Shown in pieces: positions 1 through 13,025 of a stretch of 64,000 bases of DNA. The stretch is from contig JAITYX010000011.1 of the NCBI GenBank assembly GCA_021018815.1, positions 2,370,501 through 2,434,500 of the forward strand, in the 5' to 3' direction. Source of the DNA: Talinum fruticosum (taxonomy: Eukaryota; Streptophyta; Magnoliopsida; Caryophyllales; Talinaceae). The notes below the pieces were generated by a model that saw only the letters and a list, made by a program, of their open reading frames with translations, had not been told where the DNA came from and did no database searches. Position 1 is the stretch's first letter. Each line of letters opens with the position of its first letter. The position numbers and the translations under genes are program-made.

Positions 1-2261
1 TGTTCCATGTTGTCGCAATACCCACATAGGTGGTATAGGGGCTGATCTTAGATTTCCTACATCTACTTTTTTCTTGTTAGTAATCTTACACTATAAAGTA
101 CATTAATGCGATGAATGGGAATATGGTTTTACAAGTCAAAACGTCACTTACAAAGGTGCGATACCATAATGCATAACTAAGCTAACATCCTCCGAGGATT
201 ATTGTAGTTTATAGGGTTTGTCATCAATGTGGAAATAAATTTTGGAAACTCTGTTTATGCTAATAAGCATGTATCAAGTAATTCTATTTTGCTAATATAT
301 GACTTGTTAAGAACTTTAAACATTCAGAACTCGTATATCTACTATAAACTGTTTCTAGTCGAACATATTTTTTTCTTAATAAGAATGTCATTAACATAAT
401 AAATCCCGACAAGCATCGTATATAAAGCCTCGAAGGAGACCATCATGCCCTCTGTCCCCCTCTCTCTCCCCTGCCCTAGTTCGAGGCCAATCTATCTCTT
501 TCTCTCTCCCTAACATAGTTCGCCGGCAAGCAATTGGGAAAAAAATCCTAACCCACATTTTTAGCCCCTGGTATTCAAACATTCAAAACGGTTCTAAGTT
601 CGGATCTTTTACGTCGGATGTATAATTAGCCTATTATACTAATAATTGGAAAAAAATCTCAACCCACATTTTTAATTACTCGTCCTTCAACTAGCCCATG
701 AGGATGAATATGTTCAAAAAATCCCAGCTTGATAAAGGAGATCGGCGTGCCCTACTTCACCGTAATAATCTCTCTTTCTCTCTCTGTCTCTCTCTCCCCG
801 TTCTCACCCTACCCTAGCTCGCCGGCAAATAACTCATCTCCAGGTCACTCTGTCTCTTAGACTCTCTCATTTACTCATGTTCATCAATTGGGAACTCCTC
901 ATGATATTATGTAAATATGTGTTTTAGGCTGAAGAGGGAGAAAAATGGATATCAAGTAACTATCTTTTGCCCCGGATAATCCTCTACTAATGGTTATCGC
1001 TGCTGCCCGATTGTCAAGATTCCTTTTTCTATTCATGCATCATTCTTTTCTGGCTCTCTTCCTTATTTTCTCTTTCTTGATGGGTAATTTATACTTCATC
1101 ACTTGTATTGTTCCTTGTTGTTGCGATATTTGTAACGTTTAGAATACTATATATTGGCCAATATATAATATATTATTCCATGTTGTTGCAATCTCCACAT
1201 TGGTGGTATAGGGGCTGATTCTCAATTTCCTACGTCTTCTTTTTTCTTGTTAGTAATCTTATGCTATAAAGTACATTAATGCGATGAATGGGAATATGGT
1301 TTTACAAGTCAAAACATCACTTACAAAGGTCCGATACCATAATGCATAACTAAGCTAACATCCTCCGAGGATTATGGTAGTTTATAGGGTTTATCATCAA
1401 TGTGGAAATAAATTTTGGAAACTCATTTTATGCTAATAAGCATGTTACAAGTAATTCTATTATGCTAATATATGACTTGTCAAGAACTTTAAACATTCGG
1501 AACCGTATATCTACGATAAAGCTGTTTCTAGCCCACGATATTTTTTTGTTTTTGATAAGAATGTCATTAACGTAGTAAATCCCGACAGAATTGTATATAA
1601 AGCCTTGAAGGAGATCATCGTGCCTTCGTACCCCTTTGTCTCCCTTGTCCTGGTTCGCCGACGATCTATTTCTCTTTCTCTCGCTCCCCTTACCCCTACC
1701 CTAGTTCGCCGGCAAATAATTGGAAAAGAAAATCCCTATGCACAATTTTAGCCCATGATATTTAAATGTTCAGAATGATTCTAAGTTTGGATCATTTTTG
1801 TCCGATGTATAATTTGCCTATTATACTAATAATCGAAAAATAATAATATCAACCCTCATTTTTAATTATTCGTCCTTCAATTGGCCTATGAGGATAAATA
1901 TGTTTAAAAAGATCTCAACCCACATTTTTTTGTCTTCGATAAAGGAGATCATCGTGTCCTAGTTCACCGCAATAAATATGTTCAAACATATCGTGGGCTA
2001 GCCTGCATTATCAAGAAACTCTTTTTATGCTAATAACCATGTTAAAAAGTAATTCTATTATGCTAATATATGACTTGTCAAAAACTTTAAACATTCAGAA
2101 CCGTATATCTACGATAAACTGTTTCTAGCCCACAATATTTTTTGCTTTTGATGAGAATGTCATTAACATAGTGAATCCCGACAAGCATCATATATAAAGC
2201 CTCGAAAGAGATCATCGTGCCCTCTGTCCCCTCTCTCTCCCTTGCTCTAGTTCGCATACAA

Positions 2262-2312
<51 letters not shown>
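2262..2312. repeat. (CT)n microsatellite inside tandem unit 2
   Basis: About 50 bp of nearly pure CT dinucleotides lies within the CT-rich part of the second unit. Equivalent positions in the other units hold only short, interrupted CT runs, so this is a local expansion. Confidence 0.9.
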
Positions 2313-2314
<2 letters not shown>

Positions 2315-3397
2315 TCTCTCCTCTGCCCTAACATAGTTCGCTGGCAAACAATTGGGAAAAAAAAATCCCAACGCACATTTTTAGCCCACGATATTTAAAC
2401 ATTCAGAACGGTTCTAAGTTCAAATCTTTTTTGTCGGATGTATAATTAGCCTATTATACTAATAATTGGAAAAAGTTTCTCAACCCACACTTTTAATTAC
2501 TCGTCCTTCAACTGGCCCGAGAGGATGAATAATTGGAAAATCCTAGCCCTAGTTTGGCAACAATACTGTCTCTCTCTCTTTGTCTCTCTCTCCCCCTTCT
2601 CCCCTACCCTAGTTCACCGACAAACAACTTGTCTCCAGTGTCACTCTCTTTCTTACACTCTCTAATTTACTCATGTTCACCAATGGGAACTCCTCTTGAT
2701 ATTATGTAAATATGTGTTATAGGCTGAAGAGGGAGAAATATGGATATCAAGTAACTATCTTTTGCCCGGATACTCCTCCACTAGAGGTTATCGCTGCTGC
2801 CCGATTGTCGAGATTCCTCTTTCTATTCATGCGTCGTTCTTTTATGGCTCTCATCCTTAATTTCTCTTTCATGATGGGTAATTCATACTTCATCTCTAGT
2901 ATTGTTTCCTGTTGTGATATTTGTAACATTTAGAATACTACATACTCGGCCAATATATAATATATTATTCCATGTTGTTGCAATGCCCACATTGGTGGTA
3001 TAGGGGCTGATCTTAAATTTCCTACGTCTTCTTCTTTCTTGTTAGTAATCTTATGCTATAAAGTACATTAATGCGATGAATGGGAATATGGTTTTACAAG
3101 TCAAAACGTCACTTACAAAGGTGCAATACCATAATGCATAACTAAGCTAACATCCTCCGAGGATTATGGTAGTTTATAAGGTTTGTCATCAATGTGGAAA
3201 CAAATTTTGGAAACTCTTTTTATGCTAATAAGCATGTTTCAAGTAATTCTATTTTGCTAATATATGACTTGTTAAGAACTTTAAACATTCAGAACTCGTA
3301 TATCTACGATAAACCTGTTTCTAGCCGAAGATATTTTTTGTTTTCTTAATAAGAATGTAATTAACGTAATAAATCCCGATAGCATCATATATAAAGC

Positions 3398-4833
3398 TGA
3401 CAGGCCGCAAGCGCACGGTGTATAAATTGTAGCTAGTCAAGGTAGATCCCACAAGGACTCGTTCTAACAACGCACTAAACTAGCCCTCTACTCAATTGCT
3501 AAGTTAATCGGGTTTTTGAAGTTTATTTCTTTAAACTAGTTCTAAATATTAAAATCAAATAAATTAATCTAAACTTAAATCAATGGGTAAAAACATCGAG
3601 GATTTGTTTTCCTAACAATGAGTTTGATTATTTAAACATAATTTGCGCAATCATTCATTCAAATAAATCAAGGATCGATAATCACAAAATTATGCTTAAT
3701 AGAATTGCTCTAATTAACCTATCAAACAACTTTTGTATGCCTTTTAAGTTAATCAAAGTTAAAGATTTCAAATTATCAAAATGATCCCCTAATTTACTAT
3801 TCTTTTCTCAAATTTTATAAATTAGGTAGAAAGGTTGGTTGTTGGATTATTCTATTTCACTTTTCAGTACATGATAGATTAATCTCTAATCACAAGCATC
3901 CTAGGTCTTCAAAACACTCATGAACATGATGAACACAACCTTCTATTGAATCAAAATCAGAATTCAAGCACAAATCATATAAAACTAATCAAACTACATT
4001 GTTTCGGATTACAAATCCCTAGAAAAACTAAACTACTCACACATGTTTATTGAAAGCTTAAATAATATCCAATACATTAAAATCAAACCTCGAACAACAA
4101 AATGAAGAAATAGATGATAAGCTTGAAGTGCTCCACTTGAATCTTTCGACTTCAGATGGAACTTCGTAATCTGCTTCAATCTTCTTCTTCGATCTTCAAA
4201 GCTTTTGGTTTGATGTGAAGGAATGGAGGAAGGGAAAATGGAGGATGAACTATGGAGAATTCTATGGAGGATTCTGGATCGGATCGCTGCAGGAATGGTC
4301 GAACATCAGCTTAAATAAGCCATTAAGAAGCAATCAAGAGGCGAAACCGTCAAAACCGAATCGTCTCGGCAAAATTTACCTTCAACACGGGCCGTGTCCT
4401 CCAACACGGGCTGCCCGTGTTGGATGCTAGCACGTCAAAACTGGACGGGAACGCTGAAAACAGGTCGTGTCCTCCGACAAGGGCTGACCGCTTTCGATGT
4501 AAAATGCTCCTGGGTATGCTCACCATCAACACGAGCGGTTTTCGTGAAAACGGGCCACCCGTTTTGGTTGCTTGGAATGACAAACTTTGAGAAATCGAAG
4601 GGAACGGTCGTTTTGACTGCAAAGATGGACCGTGTTGGTCTTCTTAAGGCTCGGAACACTCACTAATCTCAGGAATACTCGGTATTGGTGATCAAATCTG
4701 CAAAAAAATCTCAAAACACCAAAACACAAGCGTAAAACCGAAAATGGAGCATAAACACACTCCTATTAACCGATTTTTCCCAAAGAAAAGTATCAAAACG
4801 CCTAAGAATCTAATGCATTTTACGCACTCATCA
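3398..4833 (-). mobile_element. Solo LTR of a gypsy-type retrotransposon, copy 1
   Basis: A 1436-bp segment begins TGACAGGCCGCAAGCGCACG and ends CACTCATCA, giving TG...CA termini, and is flanked by the 5-bp duplication AAAGC (3393-3397 and 4834-4838). Without it the host reads tataaagcctcgaagg, as in the other tandem units. Copies lie at 13026-14681 and 53478-55115. Read on the minus strand, the end carries a TGTGGGATCGACCTTGAC block followed by a GTGCGCTTGCGG block, a pattern I associate with 3' ends of plant gypsy LTRs. The orientation and superfamily rest on that memory alone. There is no internal coding region, so this is a solo LTR left by LTR-LTR recombination. Near 4387-4430 it holds the CACGGGCCGTGTCC inverted-repeat motif described for copy 2. 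Confidence 0.85.
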
Positions 4834-6787
4834 AAAGCCTCGAAGGAGTTCATCGTGCGCTCTGTCCCCTTCTCTATACCCTGCCCTAGTTTGTAGACAA
4901 TCTATCTATCTATCTCCCTCTCTCTCTCTCTCTCTCTCCCCTTCACCCCCTACCCTAGTTCGTCGGTAAACAATTGGAAAAAAGATCCCAACGCACAATT
5001 TTAGCCCATGATATTTAAACATTTAGAACGGTTCTAAGTTCGGATCATTTTTGTCGAAGTATAATTAGCCTATTATACTAATAATTAGAAAAAGATCTCA
5101 ACCTACATTTTTAATTACTTGTCCTTCAACTGGCCAATGAGGATGAATATGTTCAAAAAATCCCAACCCAAATTTTTTTGTCTTCAATAAAGGAGATCAT
5201 CGAGCCCTAATTCGCCGCAATAATTTCTGTCTCTCCCCCTTTCTCCCCACCCTTGTTCGCCGACAAACAAGTCGTCTCCAAGTCACTATGTCTCTTATAC
5301 TTTCTCATTTAATCAGGTTCATCAATCGTAACTCCTCATGTTATTATGTAAATATGTGTTTTAGGCGGAAGAGGGAGAAAAGTGGATATCAAGTAACTAT
5401 CTTTTGCCCCGGATAATCCTCCACTAGCAGCTTGTCGCTGCGCCCGCATTGTCGAGATTCCTCTTTCTATTCATGCATCGTTCTTTTCTAGCTCTCATCC
5501 TTATTTTCTCTTTCATGATGGGTAATTTATACTTCATCTTTGGTATTATTCCCTGGTGTTGCGATATTTGTAACGTTTAGAATACTATATATTGGCCAAT
5601 ATATAATATATTGTTCTATGTTGTTACAATGCCCACAATGGTGGTCTAGGGGCTGATCTTAAATTTCCTACGTCTACTTTTTTTCTTGTTAGTAATCTTA
5701 TGCTATAAAGTACATTAATGCGATGAATGGGAATATGGTTTTACAAGTCAAAACGTCACTTACAAAGGTGAGATACCATAATGCATAACTAAGCTAACAT
5801 CCTCCGAGGATTATGGTAGTTTATAGGGTTTGTCATCAATATGGAAATAAATTTTGGAAACTCTTTTTATGCTGATAAGAATGCTACAAGAAATTCTATT
5901 ATGCTAATATATGACTTGTTAAGAACTTTAAACATTCAAAACCGTATATCTACGATAAATTGTTTCTAGCCCACAATATTCTTTTGTTCTTGATAAGAAT
6001 GTCATCAACATAATAAATTCCGAGAGCATTGTATATAAAGCCTTGAAGGAGATCATCGTGCCCTCTATCCCCCTCTCTCTCCCCTACCTTAGTTTGCCGA
6101 CAATCTATATTTCTCTCTCTCCCCTCTCTTCCTACCCTAGTTCGCTGGTAAACAATTGGAAAAAAATCCCAACCCACATTTTTCGCCCACGTTATTTAAA
6201 CATTTAGAACAGTTCTAAGTTCTGATCTTTTTGTCGAAGTATAAGTAGCCTATTATACTAATAATTGGAAAGAAGATCTCAACCTACATTTTTAATTACT
6301 CGTCCTTAAACTGGCCCGTGAGGATGAATATGTTTAAAAAATCCCAACCCACATTTTTTTGTCTTCGATAAAGGAGATCATCGTGCCCTAGTTTGCTGGC
6401 AATAATCTCTCTCTCTCTCTCTATCTCTCTCCCCCTTCTCATCCTACCTTAGTTCGTCGGTAAACAACTCGTCTCCGGGTCATTCCCACTCTCGTATACT
6501 CTCTCATTTACTCATGTTCATCAATTGGGACTCCTCATGATATTATGTAAATATGTGTTTTATGGGTAAGAGGGAGAAAAATTGATATCACGTAACTATC
6601 TTTTGCTCCGGATAATCCTCCACTAGTGGTTATTGCTGCTGCCCGCATTGTCGAGATTCTTCTTTCTATTCATACATCGTTCTTTTCTAGCTCTCATCCT
6701 TATTTTTCTTTCATGATGGGTAATTTATACTTCATCTCATGTATTGTTCCCTGTTGTTGCGATATTTGTAACGTTTAGAATACTATA

Positions 6788-8291
6788 TGAAGGTTCGTTC
6801 TTGGAGAGTCTTAGTCACCCTAGAGGGGATGAATAGGGTGATGTGGAAATTTTAACAAGAAATGGAGGGTTAAAGTTTAAATTAAACTTTAAGACTGTCT
6901 CGAGTCTAAATTGGGCTCAAAGAAGTGTGAACACGAATTACGTGGAAACCCTCCTGGGCCGGAAAACCACGGCCAGTGCTAATCCAAGCACCAAGTCAAA
7001 TCTACTATTTTGAATCCACAAAATACAGTAGACCGAGTCAACCTGAATTGCTCCCTTAGACAATTTCTTACAAAGTTTTCCTATACTTAGAAGTTCCCTT
7101 ATCTCGATTTAATACTTCCTAACCGAGGTAACCTTTACAGTTAGGGACAACCGAGTTGAGTTAACCCTTACAGCTCAGTCAAGGGACCTTACTTAGAAAG
7201 TAAGAGAGAGAGTTTGTGACTGATTACAAGCTTTACAACTCGGAAAAGTGTTAAGTACAAACTAGGAGTTGTAAGATGAAGATTGAATGAGTATTGTACA
7301 CAGAGATATACTTTTAGCAATGGGTTCAGTAATCTTCAAGTCTTGTGAAGTGGCTTCTATTTATAGATAACCAAGCAGATTAGCCGTTGTGACTATTTTC
7401 CGATTAGAAGTCCTTTGTGACCGTTGTAACGGTTCTTCCGAGTCGTTCGTAAAAGATTCGTTGAGATGTGAACGTTGTGCAACCGCTCTTGACTCCTTAG
7501 GATGTTCCAATCCACTGGTGGTGTCCGAAAAGTAAGGTGGAAACCACCGTTGAGTTTAGCGTTGAAGATTTCCAGTTTTGGAAACAGACAATCCGACACG
7601 AGTGTATAGGCCTAGTTCGAAGTAGATAAGTCTTGTCTGTTGGTGATTGATAGCTTGAAGCCGGTTACTTTTGTAATTCAAAAATAGGATAACCTCGTTT
7701 AGATAACCTATAAAAGTAAACAAATTTTGATTCTCAAAGCATAAAATGCTTTGGTCCAAGATTAGGCACAGATAATAATTTAATTAAGATAATTAAGTAC
7801 ATAATTATCTCGAGACCTAGAAGAGTGGAATTTTACGAGTCTAATATTCATTATACTCAAATTCCAGCTCGATCGGTTTAGAGAAATATCAAGTTATAAA
7901 AGAGAATATCGAGTATGAGTACTTGATCTAGGCAAATATATTTCACTCAAAACATGCTCGACTTAGAAAGTTGAATTAACGCAGCTTATTTACTTCAACT
8001 TAGAATATGAAGTCGAACTTAGTTTGAAAGTGTTAGTGAGATTTATTGATCATGCGATAAGTCCGAGTGATATCCGAGTGACTCGAAACATCAGTGTGAA
8101 TTGATGAACAAGAGTGTGCCTTTTGAGTCGATCGGAATCAAATGAAAACATATGCAATAGCTTCTGCAATACTCGGAAAAGTGTCTAGAATACTCGGAAT
8201 GACTTTTAATCAAAACTCAAAAGGCATGAGGTTTATACCGATTCCTTGATAGTACTATTAGAATGATATAAATGCAAGGTCCGAGTCTTCA
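6788..8291 (-). repeat. 3' LTR of element A1
   Basis: 1504 bp starting TGAAGGTTC and ending GAGTCTTCA on the plus strand, so the LTR itself reads TGAAGACTCGGAC...AACCTTCA. It matches the LTRs at 20828-22310, 30100-31535 (inverted like this one) and 48258-50035. A TATTTATA at 7358-7365 is the reverse complement of a TATAAATA box found at the equivalent place in the other LTRs. On the internal side, the minus strand reads AAAAAACGGGAGAT just before the LTR, a suitable polypurine tract. Confidence 0.85.
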
Positions 8292-8774
8292 ATCTCCCGT
8301 TTTTTGATGAAAGGCATTCCATACTCGGATAGAAACTTTGTTAGTGAAATAATCCGTAGTTTTCATTCTTACTCGGAGAGTATATCGAGTTTAGAATAAA
8401 ATCGCAGATAGATAACTCAAGTGATTCGGACATAGATTGTATCGAGCTATCAAAACTTAGATTGTATCGAGCTAAGAATATAATATCCCATAAATGAAGT
8501 GATTCGGACTTAGCATGTTGCTTGTATCGGAGTAAAGATAACTAAATGAGTAGACATACCAGAGTAAGATACACTAAGAAATTGAAATTCAGAAAGTAAA
8601 AGACTTCATTCATTAAACACGTAAAATATGTACAAGGATGGTGAGAAAACTCCCCTAAACAAGACAACAAATTTTCTAAATATTCTCCCCTTGCCTTTCC
8701 GGAAAAACAAAATGAGGAAGAATGTATCAAGGAGATACAATTTGTTTGTCCGGACAACCAAAAAATAAAAAAAG

Positions 8775-10387
8775 AAACTAAGAGGGTGGAGTAGGAGCTG
8801 TCTCGGGTTGAAGTGGTTGAATGTGCCGTGCGCTTGCGCTAGTATGATTGTGAAAACGTTGAAGATCCAGAGCGGGGTAGCACTAGAATCTCTCGAGATG
8901 GGCTCAGCTCCGAGTGGCTGACCTAGAGCAAGGTCGTCTAAAGGTTCATCCTTTTGGAATTCGACGGATGAAGGTGCTTAATCGAGCTTGACTGCTGCCG
9001 ACCGACCTTGGTCGGCACGGTCTTCCGACTCACTAAGACTACCGTCCGAGCTAATCGGCTCCGGTTGAAGGGTGGGAGCACCTTGTGCCTCGGCTTTTTC
9101 TCTTGCTCCTCCTTCTTCTTCCTTCACTTCTTCTTCCTTCTCCCCTTCCTCCTTTTCCTCGAAGGAGTTGCTTCAGCCGCAACCTCCTCTTCTACTTCTT
9201 CCGCTTCTCTAGAAGGAGATTTGGCAGGGGACTCGATGTGTCCGAGTTGACCGGATCCCGAGCTTTGGAGCGCCTTTCTTGAAGGAGTTCAATCGGTTTC
9301 TTCTACTCCTTAACCGGAGCCTTCATTTCAAGGAGCACGTCCTATCGCTTCTCGGATTTGAGATTGAGCGAGTCTTTTGGTTGATGGTCATAGATCGAAG
9401 AACAGTCTTGAATAAGCTGGAGAGTGTCCTTAATTTCAGTGGACACAGAGGAGCGCTTGTCTAGCATTGTGTTAGAGAAAGAAGAAGAAAGAATGTGAGA
9501 AGTACCTGAGGTGGAAGCACCGCCGGTGGAGGAGGTAGATAGAGTGGAGTCCGAGTCCGAGTCCGAGTCCGAGGCGGAGGAGAAGGTTGCCTCGGTTCCG
9601 AGCTGTGGACCCGGACACTCGGTCAAGTTTCCTGGTATCCATAGCTAGAAGCTCTTTTCTACCAACTACTATGGTAGCCTCGAAACCGCGTTAGGATCTA
9701 AGGGAGCGTGACTTTGAATTGTTTAAAGATGAAGGTGAGAAGAGCCCCAAAAGGAAGAGGGGTGGATTTCTTTGTCCGAGCCGGCACGGAGGCGATCTCG
9801 CTCTATGATAGTTGGGAATAGGTCTACTTGGTATCCCTCTAGAATGTTAAAAACAGACCTTGAGAATCTTGGAATTTGGATTCTCTTTGCTCGAATGCTC
9901 GAGAAAAGAAGGTTCTCATCAACAGAAACAAAGAAGACGAGCTTTTGACTTCATTTGAGTCATAGAGAAGTTTTTGCATAACTCATGGATTTCTTTGGCG
10001 TATTTCTCAAAGAATTCATCAGCAGACCTCATTAAATAGAATATGGTTGCTATTGAGAAAGAGAGAAGAAACTTTGAATAAACGGTGGAGGAGAGAAACG
10101 TTGATTCGAACAACGACATCTTGAACTCTGGAGGTGAGGATCCCTTCGTAACTAGAGAGATTTGAATAGAACTCGAAACGAGTTTTGGATAGATAAACTC
10201 GCTGAAATAAAGGAAATTGTAAACCCCCGTAGTTTTGATATGGTTCAACCATGAAAATTTTGTTATTGGGAATAATTTGTCATCCAAGTGTCGAACTAGA
10301 GGGGTTGGAAGGACCTTCTTGGCTTTTGGTTTGGGGCTTCTTGGTTGCGTAACCAATAAAATATGGATGAGAACCTCTTTTAGGCAT
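8775..10387 (-). pseudogene. Extra (env-like position) ORF of element A1, degenerate
   Basis: Between RNase H and the 3' LTR the minus strand carries a broken reading frame starting at 10387 (MPKRGSHPYFIGY...). The next, frameshifted segment (about 10250-10020) reads FEFYSNLSSYEG and TSRVQDVVVRINVSLLHRLF, resembling the 'putative plant transposon protein' domain often found in retroelement-derived plant ORFs. That assignment is from memory. A serine/aspartate-rich stretch with a short GAGTCC hexamer repeat follows (about 9540-9575, encoding DSDSDSDS), then a short predicted coil (about 9340-9450) and an acidic Glu/Lys-rich tail (about 9250-9050). I see no convincing signal peptide or membrane anchor, so 'env-like' describes position only. 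There are several frameshifts and stops. The homologous region is deleted in A2 and absent from A3 as preserved here. Confidence 0.5.
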
Positions 10388-11043
10388 GGTTATGGATTTT
10401 TGAGAGGAGAAAAATTTAACTTTGAGAGAGAGAAAAGAGGTACTTGAAGAGAGTGAGAAAAAATGAGAGAGTAGAGAGAGAGCTGAGAGCTTTTAGCACT
10501 TACTTGAGATGTTTCTTGCTTGTTGGAGAGAGAAGGTTCGCGCTGAGAACACCGAATTTGCTTGTGAGCCAGTATGTGAGAGTGTGAGTGAATAGAGAGT
10601 AAAGTAGCGAAATGAAGGAAAAAGGATGCTATTTGTAGAGAAAGAATTGTCCTTCGATATTCGTTCCGACCCAAATCTCCAATGGTCGCCTCGGATCGGT
10701 ATGATCTGTTATGTTATTCAACAGTTAGAATTCCAGGTGTTTGTCTTCTAACGGCTAGTTTTATGACCGATACGCGCGAGAGATAGAGAGATTTTAAAAG
10801 AAATTTCTGAAATTCGCCACCGATCTAGAGATGATTTCGAAGTTTGATGACCATTTAAAAAAAAAAGAGACCGAGTCCGACTCGAGTAAAGTTTCGAGTG
10901 ACTCGAGAACAAGATGCATATAATAACTCTTAGCTCGGTATCACCGGGTCAACTGAACTAATTGTTATTAAGACACGAAAAGAAACATTTAACACATAAT
11001 CATGCAAGATAACTTCACTTAGAAAAGCACATAATCAACCATT
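10388..11043 (-). other. Spacer between pol and the extra ORF of A1
   Basis: About 650 bp of purine-rich DNA on the plus strand (GAGAGA runs around 10420-10500 and 10780) without a credible gene. The part near 10880-10980 is shared with A2 (from about 38510) and with A3 after its RNase H (about 56500-56640), so it belongs to the element. It may be leader sequence for the downstream ORF. Confidence 0.5.
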
Positions 11044-12365
11044 TATCATGCCAACTTCATTCCTAAGAAAGCAAAACCGATCCTCACTAAGTGGCTTAGT
11101 AAAGATATCAGCTAGTTGAAGTTTGGTAGGAATGAATTCAAGTCCAATATCACCTTTCTCAAAATGCTCTCTTAGAAAATTATACCTGAGCTTAATATGT
11201 TTTGTCTTTGAGTGCTGAACTGGATTCTTAGTGATGCCGATTACACTTTGATTGTCACACTTGATTGGAATTTATTTGAATGAAAGTCCAAGATCTCTCA
11301 AGTGTTGTTTAATCCGAGAGAATTCGAGCACAGCGAGCTCCACCTGTAATGTACTCAGCTTTAGCAGCTTGATAGAGCTATTGAGTTCTGCTTCTTTGAG
11401 TGCCAAGATATAAGGGATTGACCCGAAACCGGTAGGCTCCTAAGGGGCTCTTTTTATCAACCTTGTATCCATCATAGTCAGCATCCGAGTATCCGAGTGA
11501 GGGTCGGTTCCGAGTCTCTTCGCATCCGTAGACCTAGATTCCGAGTCCCTGCAAGATATCTAAAAATTCTCTTCACTCGTAGTGAGATGTGGTTCTTTTG
11601 GATTAGCTTGAAATCTTGCAGACAAACATACACTAAACATTATGTCCGGTCTACTGGAAGTAAGATACAACAGAGATCCAATCATACCTCGATAAAGTTT
11701 CGATCTACTGCTTTACCTTTTTTGTCCGAGTCCAGCTTTTATGTTGCTACTCATTGGGGTTGCTGCATGTTTTGCATCTTGAAGCTTGTATTTCTTCAGC
11801 AACTCCTTGGTATACTTTGATTGATGGACATAGATACCATCTTTGTGTTGCTTGATTTGTAGACCAAGGAAGAAATTGAGTTCTCCCATCATGCTCATTT
11901 GGAATTCCTCTCTTATTAACTCGGAAAAATTTCGACAGAGATTTTCATTAGTTGCTCCAAATATTATATCATCTACATAGATCCGAGCAACAAGAAAGTC
12001 TTTCCCCTTAGTTTTTATGAAAAGAGTCTTCTCACTCTGACCTCTTCTAAAATCATTTTCAACCAAGAAATTGCTTAGTCTTTCATACCAAGCTCTGGGA
12101 GCTTGTTTAAGATCATAAAGAGTCTTTTGCATCTTGAAAACATGATTTGGAAATTCCGAGTTTTCAAAACCAGGGGTTGCTCAACATAGACTTCTTCTTG
12201 AATAAAACCATTAAGAAACGCACATTTGAAATCTATCTCGATACAATTTGATATTCATACTTGATGCAAATGCCAATAAGATTCTAATAGCTTCAATCCT
12301 AGCCACTCGGTGCAAAGGTTTCCCCACAATCAATTCCTTCTTCTTGATTGTAACCTTGAAATCTT
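11044..12365 (-). pseudogene. A1 pol: C-terminal reverse transcriptase and RNase H
   Basis: The minus strand encodes the RT C-terminal half (about 12132-11713: LYDLKQAPRAWYERLSNFL, IYVDDIIFGATNE with the YVDD catalytic pair, MSMMGELNFFLGLQIKQ) and then RNase H. RNase H ends near 11044 in LADIFTKPLSEDRFCF, the usual C-terminus of copia pol. The FLGLQI and VDDIIFG motifs are typical of Ty1/copia RT. The RNase H part is broken by several single-base shifts. This is the first of three partial copies of the RT segment in A1. Confidence 0.85.
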
Positions 12366-13025
12366 GCAGACATGACATACACTAAACATTATGTCTGGTC
12401 TATTGGAAGTAAGATACAATAGAGATTCAATCATACCTCGATAAAGTTTCGATCTACTCGCTTTACCTTTTTGTCCGAGTCCAGTTTTATGTTGCTACTT
12501 ATTGGGGTTGCTGCATGTTTTGCATCTTGATGCTTGTATTTCTTCAAGCAACTCCTTGGTATACTTTGATTGATGGACATAGATACCATCTTTGTCTTGC
12601 TTGATTTGTAGATCAAGGAAGAAATTGAGTTCTCCCATCATGCTCATTTGGAATTCATCTCTTATTAACTCGAAAAATTTCGACAGAGGTTTTCATTAGT
12701 TGCTCCAAATATTATATCATCTACATAGATCTAAGCAACAAGAAAGTCTTTCCCCTTAGTTTTTATGAAAAGAGTCTTCTCATTCTGACCTCTTCTAAAA
12801 TCATTTTCAACCAAGAAATTGCTTAGTCTTTCATACCAAGCTCTGGGAGCTTGTTTAAGATCATAAAGAGCTTTTTGCATCTTGAAAACATGATTTAGAA
12901 ATTTTGAGTTCTCAAAACCAGGGGGTTGCTCAACATAGACTTCTTCTTGAACAAAACCATTAAGAAACGCACATTTGAATTCTATCCGATACAATTTGAT
13001 ATTCATGCTTGATGCAAATGCCAAT
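12366..13025 (-). repeat. Second copy of the A1 RT segment (tandem partial duplication)
   Basis: At about 12355 the sequence jumps from the APVAR-region of RT back into the RNase H/RT boundary (TTGAAATCTTGCAGACATG) and runs again through the QSKYTKELLKKYK-like block, YVDD region and QAPRAWYERLSNFL to the IKLYRIEFKCAFLNGF block. It repeats about 11610-12260 with scattered differences. It ends at the solo LTR starting 13026, beyond which the RT segment begins a third time. The likely cause is unequal recombination inside the element. A2 has only one copy. Confidence 0.8.

Larger units (their letters stand above)
1..6787. repeat. Tandem array of ~1.2-kb CT-rich repeat units
   Basis: Four successive units begin near 1, 1173, 2964 and 5611, each at a phrase like TTCCATGTTGTTGCAATG. 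Landmarks recur in order: a TACATTAATGCGATGAATGG block (about 100, 1270, 3060, 5710), a CCTCGAAGGAGATCATC block followed by CT runs and CCCTAGTTCGCCGG, and TTATGTAAATATGTGTTTTAG (about 910, 2700, 5345, 6545). Unit 2 is ~600 bp longer because its 1400-1985 part is repeated at 2010-2600. Unit 3 carries a solo LTR, and unit 4 is cut by element A1. Related units lie at 29655-30099 plus 31541-31745 and at 36862-37684. No long ORF is conserved among units. The CCCTAGTTCGCCGG and CT runs look like plant 5' UTR sequence, so an amplified gene fragment is possible. I do not recognise the family. Confidence 0.85.

Noticed and set aside
4350..4729. Overlapping open frames on both strands in the CACGGGC region
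   Set aside because: They fall inside a solo LTR on an inverted-repeat motif, are not conserved in the other two LTR copies and show no protein family.
9085..9282. Leu/Ser-rich plus-strand frame resembling membrane segments
   Set aside because: It is the complement of the acidic Glu/Lys tail of the extra ORF; the hydrophobicity comes from CTT/CTC codons on the antisense strand.
10235..10447. Plus-strand open frame opposite the A1 extra ORF
   Set aside because: It is the antisense shadow of the minus-strand coding relic and has no motif of its own.
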